From: JAKAWQ01 sp963745975
GTDB lineage: Bacteria; Pseudomonadota; Alphaproteobacteria; Acetobacterales; Acetobacteraceae
NCBI GenBank assembly: GCA_963745975.1
Contig: CAVUZJ010000009.1
Coordinates: 930,001 to 994,000 of the forward strand
Length of the DNA: 64,000 bases
Direction: 5' to 3'
Of this stretch, positions 25,229 through 32,696 are shown one piece after another. The notes under the pieces are model-generated. The model saw nothing but the letters and a program-made list of their open reading frames with translations. It had not been told where the DNA came from and made no database searches. Positions within the stretch are counted from its first letter, which is position 1; every line of letters begins with the position of its first letter. Both the position numbers and the translations under genes were made by a program.

Positions 25229-25999
25229 ATGGAAACACCGAACGACGACGCCCTCCTCTCGCTCGCGGCCACGCTCGCACGACGCGCCGCGGCCGCGATC
25301 ATGGAAATCCGCGCCCACGGCTTCGCCGTCGAGAAAAAGTCCGACGCCTCGCCCGTCACCGCCGCGGACCGCGCGGCCGAGGCGCTGATCGTCGCCGGGC
25401 TGCGTGAGGCCGCGCCCGCGATCCCGGTCATCGCCGAGGAGGAAGTCGCGGCCGGACGCATCACCGCGGCAAGCCCGCTCTTCTGGCTGGTCGATCCGCT
25501 GGACGGAACCCGCGAATTCGCCGCCGGGCGCGACGAGTTCGCGGTGAACGTGGGCCTCGTGCGCAACGGACGGCCGCATCTCGGCGCCGTCGGGTTGCCG
25601 GCCACCGGCGAGCTTTATCTCGGCATCGTCGGCGCCGGCGCCTGGCGCGAGGACAGCGCTGGCCACCGCACGCCCATCAGTGCCCGCACGCCCCCCGCGT
25701 CGGGCCTCGATGTCATGGCCTCGCGCCACTACGCGGACGATCCGCGGCTCGCCGCCTACCTCAACGGGCGAACCATCGCCTCCGTCACCAATATCGGATC
25801 GGCGATGAAGTTCTGCCGCCTGGCGGAAGGCAAGGCCGACCTCTACCCGCGGCTCGGCCGGACGATGGAATGGGACACTGCCGCACCCCAGGCGGTGCTC
25901 GAGGCGGCGGGCGGGCATGTGCTCACGCTCGAGGGCACGCCGCTCGGCTACGGCAAGCCGGGCTGGGAAAACCCGCCCTTCATCTGCACTGGAAAATAA
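25229..25999 (+). CDS. Inositol monophosphatase-family phosphatase, CysQ-like
   Basis: This is a 256-aa Mg-dependent phosphatase. Metal-binding motifs are DPLDGTREFAAGRDEFAVN (residues about 89-107, with the LDGT core) and the C-terminal EWDTAAPQAVLEAAGG, with AEEEVAAG supplying a Glu. The GTREFA variant and the SAMKFCRLAEGKADLYPRLG block are those of CysQ (3'(2'),5'-bisphosphate nucleotidase, clearing PAP in sulfate assimilation) and not of inositol or histidinol phosphatases. The start at 25229 has CAGGAG at good spacing. The stop and the tsaC start overlap as TAATG, so the two genes are coupled. Confidence 0.9.
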   Translation: METPNDDALLSLAATLARRAAAAIMEIRAHGFAVEKKSDASPVTAADRAAEALIVAGLREAAPAIPVIAEEEVAAGRITAASPLFWLVDPLDGTREFAAGRDEFAVNVGLVRNGRPHLGAVGLPATGELYLGIVGAGAWREDSAGHRTPISARTPPASGLDVMASRHYADDPRLAAYLNGRTIASVTNIGSAMKFCRLAEGKADLYPRLGRTMEWDTAAPQAVLEAAGGHVLTLEGTPLGYGKPGWENPPFICTGK

Positions 26000-27030
26000 T
26001 GCCCGCCGAACGCCTCGCGGCTGACAAAGCAGGAATCGCCCGGGCCGCCGCCCTCCTGCGCGAAGGCAGGCTCGTCGCCTTCGGCACCGAGACCGTCTAT
26101 GGCCTCGGCGCAGACGCCACCAACGAAGACGCCGTTGCCGCCATCTTCGCCGCCAAAGGCCGCCCCAGCTTCAACCCGCTGATTTGCCACTACCCCACCG
26201 CCGAGGCCGCCTTCGCCGACGTCGTCGCCAACGACCTTGCTCGCACGCTCGCGGAAAAATTCTGGCCCGGCCCACTAACGCTCGTCCTGCCGCGCCTTCC
26301 TTCCTCACGCGTGGCACAGGCCGCCGCCGCCGGCCTCCCCACCCTCGCCGTCCGCGTGCCCGCCCATCCCATCGCGCGCCAACTCCTCGCCGCCGCCGGC
26401 CTGCCGATCGCCGCCCCCTCCGCCAACCGCTCCGGCCGTGTGAGCCCGACCACGCCCGCCCACGTCCTCGCCGACCTCGAGGGCGCGATCGCCGCCATCC
26501 TCGACTGCGGCCCGACCTCCATCGGGGTCGAATCGACCGTGATCGACCTCAGTGCCCCCGAACCACGCCTCCTCCGCCCCGGCGGCCTGACCATCGAGGC
26601 GATCGGCCCCCTCGCCGCCCCCCCACCCGACCAACCGCCCATCGCTCCCGGCATGCTCGCCTCCCACTACGCCCCGAGCCTCCCGCTCCGCCTGGCGGCC
26701 AGCCGCGTCTCCCCCGACGAGGCCCTGCTCGCCTTCGGCCGCCCACTCCCAGGCGCCCATACAACCTTCCAACTGAGCTTGTCCGAGAACCTCGCGGAAG
26801 CCGCCCACCAACTCTTCGCCGGCCTGCGCACCCTGGACGAAGAGGGCATACGCCTCGGCCTCCGCGGCATCGCCGCCATGCCCATCCCAACCCACGGCCT
26901 CGGCCTCGCCATCACCGACCGGCTGCGCCGCGCTGCGGCGGGAGGCAGGGCAAGGCCAGGGGCTCTGCCCCTGGACCCCGCCAGGGCCTGGGGCCCTGGA
27001 CCCCGAACGTTTGCCCGGCAGCGAGGCTGA
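25999..27030 (+). CDS. tsaC: L-threonylcarbamoyladenylate synthase, Sua5 type
   Basis: This is a 343-aa enzyme making threonylcarbamoyl-AMP for the t6A37 modification of ANN-reading tRNAs. The YrdC domain shows GTETVYGLGADA, KGRPSFNPL (K/R/S substrate contacts), APSANRSGRVSPT and ESTVIDLS. After a linker, APGMLASHYAP is the Sua5-specific signature, so this is the two-domain Sua5 form. The last 35 or so residues (from RRAAAGGRARPG onward) are not Sua5: they are translated from the hairpin repeat at 26946-27245, which has replaced or extended the natural C-terminus. It is translationally coupled to the upstream phosphatase gene (TAATG). Confidence 0.92.
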   Translation: MPAERLAADKAGIARAAALLREGRLVAFGTETVYGLGADATNEDAVAAIFAAKGRPSFNPLICHYPTAEAAFADVVANDLARTLAEKFWPGPLTLVLPRLPSSRVAQAAAAGLPTLAVRVPAHPIARQLLAAAGLPIAAPSANRSGRVSPTTPAHVLADLEGAIAAILDCGPTSIGVESTVIDLSAPEPRLLRPGGLTIEAIGPLAAPPPDQPPIAPGMLASHYAPSLPLRLAASRVSPDEALLAFGRPLPGAHTTFQLSLSENLAEAAHQLFAGLRTLDEEGIRLGLRGIAAMPIPTHGLGLAITDRLRRAAAGGRARPGALPLDPARAWGPGPRTFARQRG

Positions 27031-27245
27031 CGCCCAGGGTCCCAGCGCTATGCCTAGCGTCTCGGCGCAGCAACCGCTCTGCCCTTGGCGCGTGCGCGCC
27101 AAGGGCAGAGCGGTTGCTGCGCCGAACAGGCCCGCCCCCGGTCATCTCGCGAGCCGAGACCGCCGGTGGGGCGGCCAACATCAAAACGAACGGGTTCCAA
27201 GGGCTCGCCCTTGGCGGGGTCCAGGGGCAGAGCCCCTGGCCTGGT
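26946..27245. repeat. Intergenic GC-rich hairpin repeat, copy B (composite)
   Basis: The block starts inside the tsaC reading frame and ends 2 nt before the stop of mltG. At its left is the 19-mer CCAGGGGCTCTGCCCCTGG (26956-26974), identical to copy A, followed by CCAGGGCC-TGG-GGCCCTGG (26981-26999). At its right are CCAAGGGC-TC-GCCCTTGG (27197-27214) and the 19-mer in inverse orientation (27221-27239). The centre holds a 64-bp perfect palindrome. Together this resembles a composite element flanked by inverted copies of the repeat. Confidence 0.85.
27062..27125. repeat. 64-bp perfect palindrome (31-bp arms, 2-nt loop)
   Basis: Arms run 27062-27092 and 27095-27125, with loop TG at 27093-27094. 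The left arm begins TCGGCGCAGCAACCGCTCTG and the right arm is its exact reverse complement. It lies between tsaC and mltG inside repeat copy B. It would form a very stable hairpin in either transcript, so it can serve as a bidirectional terminator for the two convergent genes; no T-run follows. Confidence 0.9.
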
Positions 27246-27246
27246 C

Positions 27247-28269
27247 TTACGGTGGATCGGAGTGGATCCGCTCCTGCCAGATGGTGATGTTGTGGTTCTG
27301 GCCGGCGAGGGTGCGGGAGAAGGCGTGGCCGCCGAGGCCGTCGGCGACGAAGTAGAGGTCGGTGCTGGGGATTGGGTGGAGGGTGGCGGTGATGGCGGCG
27401 GTGCCGGGTGCGTCGATCGGGCCCGGTGGGAGGCCGGTGGTGCGGTAGGTGTTGTAGGGGCTGTTGGTGGCGAGGTCCGCTTCGGTGAGCGGGTGGGGGA
27501 GTGTGCCGGCGCCGTTGCTGGCGGCGTAGACGGCGGTGGGGTCGGCCTGGAGTTTCATGCCGAGGCGGAGGCGGTTCTCGAAGACGGCGGCGATGCGGGG
27601 CCGTTCGCTGGGGATTGCGGTTTCGCGTTCGACGATGCTGGCGAGGGTGAGGGCCTGGGCTGGCGTGGAGAGGGGGAGATCCGGGGCGCGGGCGGCCCAG
27701 AGGGTGGCGAGGGTGCGGGTGAGGGCGGCGTGGGCGCGGGCGATGATTGCGCTACGGGGGGTGCCGTAGAGGTAGTCGTACGTGTTGGGGAGGATCCAGC
27801 CTTCGGCGGGTAGGTGCGCGGGGCCGGTGAGGGCGGGGGCGAGAGAGAGAAGGGCGGTGATTTGCTGGGCGGTGAGGCCTTCGGGGATGGTCAGGCGGTG
27901 TTCGACGGGGGGTGCGGTGCGGAGGATGGCGAGAACGGTGGCGAAGGAGGCGTGGGCGGGGAATTGGAGCTCGGCGGCGTGGAGCGGGCCGGAGTGGCTT
28001 GTGGCGAGGGCGGCGAGGGCGAAGAGGCGGGGGGCGCGGATGACGCCGGCTTTGGCGAGGGCGTGGGCGACCGCGGTGGTGGTGCCGGCGGGGATGACGA
28101 CGGCGCGCGCGGCGGGGAGCGGGCCGGGGGCGCGGTAGCGCCAGGCAGCGGCGCCGATGGTGCCGCCGATGGCGAGTGCTGCGCAGAGGCAGAGGCCGAG
28201 GGCGGCGAGCGCCCACTCAGCCCCGCGCCGGCGCGTTTCAGGCGGCGGAGCGGACGACGATGGAGGCAT
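27247..28269 (-). CDS. mltG: Endolytic murein transglycosylase MltG
   Basis: This is a 340-aa inner-membrane protein with one N-terminal transmembrane segment (ALAALGLCLCAALAIGG, residues about 19-35) and a periplasmic YceG domain. The catalytic region is LASIVERETAIPSERPRIA, with the essential glutamate in IVERE, followed by FENRLRLGMKLQADPT and SPYNTY, all family hallmarks. It cuts nascent glycan strands and sets their length. It follows fabF with a 32-nt overlap, an arrangement common in alphaproteobacteria. The stop is immediately next to repeat copy B. A later start would remove the overlap but shorten the cytoplasmic N-terminus. Confidence 0.93.
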   Translation of the reverse strand: MPPSSSAPPPETRRRGAEWALAALGLCLCAALAIGGTIGAAAWRYRAPGPLPAARAVVIPAGTTTAVAHALAKAGVIRAPRLFALAALATSHSGPLHAAELQFPAHASFATVLAILRTAPPVEHRLTIPEGLTAQQITALLSLAPALTGPAHLPAEGWILPNTYDYLYGTPRSAIIARAHAALTRTLATLWAARAPDLPLSTPAQALTLASIVERETAIPSERPRIAAVFENRLRLGMKLQADPTAVYAASNGAGTLPHPLTEADLATNSPYNTYRTTGLPPGPIDAPGTAAITATLHPIPSTDLYFVADGLGGHAFSRTLAGQNHNITIWQERIHSDPP

Positions 28270-29497
28270 TGGTGCCGCCGAAGCCGAAGCTGTTCGACAG
28301 CGCCATTCGGATGGGCCGCCGTTGGGCGGTGTGGGCCACGCGGTCGATCACGCTTTCGCGGCTCGGGTGATCGAGGTTGAGGGTGGGCGGGGCGACGCCG
28401 TCGCGGACGGCGAGGATCGAGAAGATCGCCTCGGCCGCGCCGGCGGCGCCGAGCAGGTGGCCGATCGCGGATTTGGTGGAGGACATGGCAACGTTCTTCG
28501 CGGCCGGCCCGAACAGGTGTTCGACCGCCTCGAGCTCGAGGTCGTCCGCGAAGGTCGAGGTGCCGTGTGCGTTCACGTACTGGATGTCGTCCACGGTGAC
28601 GCGGCTGTTGCGGAGTGCGGCCTGCATGGCGCGGAGGGCGCCTTCGTGGCCGGGCGGCGGGGCGGTGATGTGATAGGCGTCGCCGGAGAGGCCGTAGCCC
28701 GCGATTTCGCCGTAGATGTGGGCGCCGCGTTTTGTGGCGTGCTCGTATTCCTCGAGCACGACGATGGCCGCGCCCTCGCCCATGACGAATCCGTCCCGGT
28801 CCTTGTCCCAGGGGCGCGAGGCGCGGGCGGGGGAATCGTTGAAGCCGGTGGAGAGCGCGCGGGCGGCGCAGAAGCCGGCGAGGCCGAGGGCGCAGATCGG
28901 CGCCTCGGCGCCGCCGGCGACCATCACGTCCGCGTCGCCGAAGATGATGAGGCGTGCGGCGTCGCCGATCGCGTGCACGCCGGTGGCGCAGGCGGTGACG
29001 ACGGCGTGGTTGGGGCCTTTGAAGCCGTATTTGATGGAGATGTGGCCGGAGGCGAGGTTGATGAGCGCGGCCGGGATGAAGAAGGGCGAGATGCGGCGGA
29101 CCTTGCCCTCGTGCATCAAGACGGCGCTATCGGCGATCGTCTGCAGTCCGCCGATGCCGGAGCCGATCATCACGCCGGTCGCGCAGCGGTCCGGCTCGTC
29201 CTCGGGCCGCCAGCCCGAGGAGGCGACCGCCTCCTCCGCCGCGACAAGCGCGAGCTGGATGAAGCGGTCCATTTTCCGTTGGTCCTTGGGCGGGATCCAT
29301 TCGGCGAGGTCGAGCCCGCCGTCCGCCCTTGTGCCGGGCGGCGCCTGGCCCGCGATTTTGGCGGGAAGCTCGCTCACGTCGAAGGACTGGATGGCGGAGA
29401 TGCCGGAGCGGCCGTTGATCAGGCGCTGCCAGACCAGCTCGACGCCGACGCCGAGCGGGCAGACGATGCCCATTCCGGTGACTACGACGCGACGCAT
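28238..29497 (-). CDS. fabF: Beta-ketoacyl-ACP synthase II
   Basis: This is a 419-aa condensing enzyme elongating acyl-ACP with malonyl-ACP. The thiolase-fold triad is C170 in VVTACATGVHAIG, H311 in NAHGTSTFADD and H347 in SAIGHLLGAAGA. The start at MRRVVVTGMG (29497) is the universal FabF opening and has AGGGA upstream. It lies 45 nt after acpP in the usual fabD-fabG-acpP-fabF-mltG order, all on the minus strand. Confidence 0.95.
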   Translation of the reverse strand: MRRVVVTGMGIVCPLGVGVELVWQRLINGRSGISAIQSFDVSELPAKIAGQAPPGTRADGGLDLAEWIPPKDQRKMDRFIQLALVAAEEAVASSGWRPEDEPDRCATGVMIGSGIGGLQTIADSAVLMHEGKVRRISPFFIPAALINLASGHISIKYGFKGPNHAVVTACATGVHAIGDAARLIIFGDADVMVAGGAEAPICALGLAGFCAARALSTGFNDSPARASRPWDKDRDGFVMGEGAAIVVLEEYEHATKRGAHIYGEIAGYGLSGDAYHITAPPPGHEGALRAMQAALRNSRVTVDDIQYVNAHGTSTFADDLELEAVEHLFGPAAKNVAMSSTKSAIGHLLGAAGAAEAIFSILAVRDGVAPPTLNLDHPSRESVIDRVAHTAQRRPIRMALSNSFGFGGTNASIVVRSAA

Positions 29498-29542
29498 GGC
29501 GGCGCCGTTCCCTAACACTGGCCCCCCCGGTCGCAGTCGGCC

Positions 29543-29782
29543 TTACGCGGCCTTCTGTTTCTCGATGTAATCCACCGCGTCCTTCACGGTGCTGATCTTC
29601 TCGGCCGCGTCCTCGGGAATCTCCACGCCGAAGGCCTCCTCGAAGGCCATGACCAGCTCGACGGTGTCGAGGCTGTCCGCGCCCAAATCGTCGATGAAGG
29701 AGGCCTCGGAAGTCACTTTCGACTCCTCGACGCCGAGATGCTCCACCACGATCTTCTTTACCTTGTCGGCGATTTCGCTCAT
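29543..29782 (-). CDS. acpP: Acyl carrier protein
   Basis: This is the 79-aa acidic four-helix carrier of fatty-acid intermediates. S37 in DLGADSLDTVEL is the 4'-phosphopantetheine attachment site. Sequence and length are those of AcpP; the ATG at 29782 follows GGGAGAG. The 160-nt gap upstream to fabG is the largest inside this cluster and probably holds a separate acpP promoter, as expected for so highly expressed a gene; I did not identify boxes with confidence. Confidence 0.97.
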   Translation of the reverse strand: MSEIADKVKKIVVEHLGVEESKVTSEASFIDDLGADSLDTVELVMAFEEAFGVEIPEDAAEKISTVKDAVDYIEKQKAA

Positions 29783-29942
29783 CGGCTCTCCCGCTCCTTC
29801 ATGCCAGTGCCTGACGACCGGCCCTGATCTCCGGCCCGACGGGACAGCCCCAATCGGCGCCACGATCCCCCTGCGGACGGCGCAAGCCGGGCGATTAGCA
29901 TGGTTTTGTTGCGCCCGCCAACACGGGCCGTAAAGGCGTCTG

Positions 29943-30686
29943 TCACGGCATCGCCATCCCGCCATTGACGTGCAGCGTGGCGCCGGTGATCCAGGCGGCC
30001 TCCGGCGAGGCAAGATAGACCACGGAAGCCGCCACGTCTTCAGGCGTGCCGAGCCGGCCGAGCGGAATCTGCTCGGCCAGGCGCGCGCGCTGGGCCTCGG
30101 GCAGGGCGGCGGTCATCGCGGTGGCGATGAAGCCCGGGGCGATCACGTTGACGGTGATGCCGCGGGAGGCGACCTCCTGGGCGAGCGCCTTGGTCATGCC
30201 GGCAAGCCCGGCCTTGGCGGCGGCGTAGTTTGCCTGGCCGGCGTTGCCGGTGGTGCCGACGATGCTGCCGATATTGATGATCCGTCCCGCGCGCCGGCGC
30301 AGCATGCCGCGAAGGGCGGCGCGGGCGAGGCGGAAGGGCGCGGAGAGATCGACCTCGAGGACCGCCTGCCAGTCCGCCTCGCTCATGCGGAGTGCGAGGC
30401 CGTCGCGGGTGAAGCCGGCGTTGTTGACGAGGATGGAAAGCGGGCCGGCGAGCAATTCGGCTTCGGCGACGAGGGTGGCGGCGGCGTCCGGCTCGAGGAG
30501 GTCGGCGGGGCAGACGAAGGCGCCCGCGCCCAGGGCGCCGGCGCGCTCGGCGAGGACGGAGGTGCGCGTGCCGGAGAGGACGACCCGGGCGCCTTGGGCG
30601 TGGAGCGCGCAGGCGATAGCACTTCCGATCCCCCCCGAGGCGCCGGTGACGAGCGCCACCTGGCCGTCCAGCCGGAACATGGGCAT
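29943..30686 (-). CDS. fabG: 3-oxoacyl-ACP reductase
   Basis: This is a 247-aa NADPH-dependent short-chain dehydrogenase, the first reductive step of each fatty-acid elongation cycle. The cofactor motif is TGASGGIGSAIA (residues about 15-26), NNAG is the structural motif, and the Ser-Tyr-Lys catalytic set is in NIGSIVGTTGNAGQANYAAA followed by K. The C-terminal VNGGMAMP is standard FabG. Two possible starts (MPMFRL or MFRL) differ by two residues. It lies 5 nt downstream of fabD. Confidence 0.95.
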   Translation of the reverse strand: MPMFRLDGQVALVTGASGGIGSAIACALHAQGARVVLSGTRTSVLAERAGALGAGAFVCPADLLEPDAAATLVAEAELLAGPLSILVNNAGFTRDGLALRMSEADWQAVLEVDLSAPFRLARAALRGMLRRRAGRIINIGSIVGTTGNAGQANYAAAKAGLAGMTKALAQEVASRGITVNVIAPGFIATAMTAALPEAQRARLAEQIPLGRLGTPEDVAASVVYLASPEAAWITGATLHVNGGMAMP

Positions 30687-30691
30687 CTCTT

Positions 30692-31648
30692 CTAGAGTTC
30701 CTTGACGAGCGCTTCGATTTCGGCCGGGCTGCCGGCGGCGCGGACGGTGGCGTCCGGCACGGTGCGGCGGACCAGGCCGGAGAGGATTTTTCCGGCGCCG
30801 AGCTCGATGAAGCTCGTCGCTCCCATTCCGAGCATCGCCATCACGCTCTCGCGCCAGCGGACGAGGCCGGTGACTTGGCGCACGAGGAGGTCCCTGATCT
30901 CGGCGGGGTCCTGGGTGGGGCTTGCGGTGACGTTGCTCACGATGGGCACGGAGGGCGCCTTGAGCGTGGTTTCGGCCAGGGCTTCGGCGAGGGCGGTCGC
31001 GGCGGGCTCCATGAGCGGCGAGTGGAAGGGGGCGGAGACGGGCAGCGGCAGCGCGCGCCGCACGCCGCGCGCCTTGGCGAGCTCGATGGCGCGGGCGACG
31101 GCCTCGCGCGCCCCGGAGATCACCACCTGATCGCCGCCGTTGTCGTTGGCGACCGCGACCACTTCCGGTCCTTCGGGGCCGGCTTCGGCCTCGGCGCAGA
31201 TCGCGCTCGCCTGGGCGAGATCGACGCCGAGGAGGGCGGCCATCGCCCCTTCCCCGGGCGGGACGGCGCGCTGCATCGCCTCGCCGCGGCGGCGCAGGAG
31301 CCGCGCCGCGTCCGGGATCGTGAGGCTGCCGGCGGCGGCGAGCGCGCTGAACTCGCCGAGCGAGTGCCCGGCGACGACGAGGGCCTTGTCGGCGAGGGCG
31401 ATGCGCGCCTCGCGCTCGAGCACGCGGACGACGGCGAGCGAGACCGCCATCAGGGCCGGCTGGGCGTTCTCGGTCAGCGTCAACTCCTCGGGCGGGCCCT
31501 CGAACATCAGCTTCGAGAGCTTCTGGCGGAGGGTTTCGTCCACCTCTTGGAACACTTCGCGGGCGGCGAGGAAGGCTGCCGCGAGGGCGCTTCCCATGCC
31601 CACGGACTGGCTGCCCTGGCCGGGAAAGATGAAGGCATGCACGGACAT
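30692..31648 (-). CDS. fabD: Malonyl-CoA:ACP transacylase
   Basis: This is a 318-aa enzyme loading malonyl groups onto ACP. It opens with FPGQGSQSVGMG (residues 8-19), the nucleophile is S96 in VAGHSLGEFSA, and the catalytic histidine is H209 in VSAPFHSPLM. It is the first gene of the fab cluster; the promoter should lie in 31649-31869, a gene-free stretch ending at the parS site. Confidence 0.95.
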   Translation of the reverse strand: MSVHAFIFPGQGSQSVGMGSALAAAFLAAREVFQEVDETLRQKLSKLMFEGPPEELTLTENAQPALMAVSLAVVRVLEREARIALADKALVVAGHSLGEFSALAAAGSLTIPDAARLLRRRGEAMQRAVPPGEGAMAALLGVDLAQASAICAEAEAGPEGPEVVAVANDNGGDQVVISGAREAVARAIELAKARGVRRALPLPVSAPFHSPLMEPAATALAEALAETTLKAPSVPIVSNVTASPTQDPAEIRDLLVRQVTGLVRWRESVMAMLGMGATSFIELGAGKILSGLVRRTVPDATVRAAGSPAEIEALVKEL

Positions 31649-31869
31649 GGGGTTCCCGGGATGGGACGGCGGGAGGGTGGCGGGCGTTACTCCGCCGGCT
31701 TCGCGTCTGTCAATGCGCAGCCGGCGCGGGAGGGCGGGTTTGGGGAAGCGGCGGGGGCTGCTGCACTGACGCGCGGGACTCTCGCGTAGCGTGTGGAAGC
31801 CGAGGCGATCGGAGCGGAGAAATCTGCATGATCCTTAGGCATTATTTCTTAATAGCCTGATTTGATTCA

Positions 31870-31885
31870 TGTTTCACGTGAAACA
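31870..31885. promoter_or_regulatory. parS centromere site (ParB-binding)
   Basis: The sequence TGTTTCACGTGAAACA is a perfect 16-bp palindrome and matches the bacterial chromosomal parS consensus. ParB loads here and spreads, and ParA/SMC then segregate the origin region. It lies in an AT-richer gap between fabD and the small secreted protein gene and does not fall in a real gene; the frame it opens (beginning MFHVKHH) is spurious. Origin-proximal location of the window is inferred from it. Confidence 0.85.
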
Positions 31886-31964
31886 TCATGACAAGGCGGG
31901 TGGGGCGACTGTCCCCTTTTGCACGCTTATGAGATTTAGACTTCATTTTTGGAGAGCTGCTCCG

Positions 31965-32321
31965 TTACGCCTCCGGTCCGGGGACGAAGCAGAGAAGCCC
32001 GGAAACCGGAGACCAGCAGGCGACGGGCTGGCCGGCGTTGTTCGGCACGTGGAGGACCGCTTCGTCGGGAACCTCGATCCATTTGTTCGGTCCCGATTCG
32101 AACTGTTCGCCGATGAAGACCCAATAATGGTTCCCGCCCAATTTCATCTCGACCGGCCGGCAATCGGCGAGCGAGCAGCAGCTGATACCGTCATTCGGCT
32201 GGTGGAGCGAGTTGTACCATTGGCCGAGCGGGCTTTCCGGGTCCGCGCCGGGCGGCGGCTTCGCGTAGGCTGCGGAGGCGAGCAAGAGAGGAAGCAAAAG
32301 AGCCGCGAGAGAGGTTTTCAT
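31965..32321 (-). CDS. Small secreted protein with Cys pairs, unknown function
   Basis: This is a 118-aa protein starting at ATG 32321. The leader MKTSLAALLLPLLLASAAYA is a clean Sec signal peptide. The mature part begins KPPPGADPESPLGQWYNSLH, then has ISCCSLADCRPVE with three cysteines close together, a NHYWVFIGEQFESG segment, and VACWSPVSGLLCFVPG with two more cysteines. Disulfide-bonded, probably periplasmic. I do not recognise a named family, but the pattern (SCCSLADC...W) recurs in small alphaproteobacterial secreted proteins. It is divergent from the FHA-ABC transporter gene. Confidence 0.8.
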   Translation of the reverse strand: MKTSLAALLLPLLLASAAYAKPPPGADPESPLGQWYNSLHQPNDGISCCSLADCRPVEMKLGGNHYWVFIGEQFESGPNKWIEVPDEAVLHVPNNAGQPVACWSPVSGLLCFVPGPEA

Positions 32322-32696
32322 TTCCAGCGATCCCTGGTCCCTGCCCAACCATGGTCCCCGACGATTCGGACGATGAGTGTGGCGACAAATCGGCAAAACC
32401 GTAAGCCTTTTCGTGCCGGAGCGCGGCGCGGCCGGGCCGAGTTGCCGAGGAATTCACTTGCCCTGCCACAATGTACGGCCCAGCTTCCGCCCGCCAATCG
32501 GCGTCCGGGCGCTCCCGCGGGGGATCTCGCTTGAGAGTGATCTCGTGCGCCGCTTCTCCCTTGCGGATGTTTTTGGCCGTCAAGAAATGACGGGAAACGC
32601 CATGTCGCCTTCAGCCATCGCCCGCCGCGAAGCCGGCCGCCCGGAAAAAAGCGCGCGCGCGCCAATGCAATCGCGGGCGTTCCGGGGCGTTCGGCG
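32322..32696. promoter_or_regulatory. Divergent intergenic region, no gene seen
   Basis: These 375 nt separate the minus-strand secreted-protein gene and the plus-strand ABC transporter gene. Open frames across it on both strands lack Shine-Dalgarno sequences and recognisable protein features. It presumably holds both promoters; no box is clear enough to mark. Confidence 0.4.

Noticed and set aside
31869..32534. Plus-strand frame beginning MFHVKHH
   Set aside because: Its start is the parS palindrome; the rest is the antisense of the small secreted protein gene and has no protein-like features.
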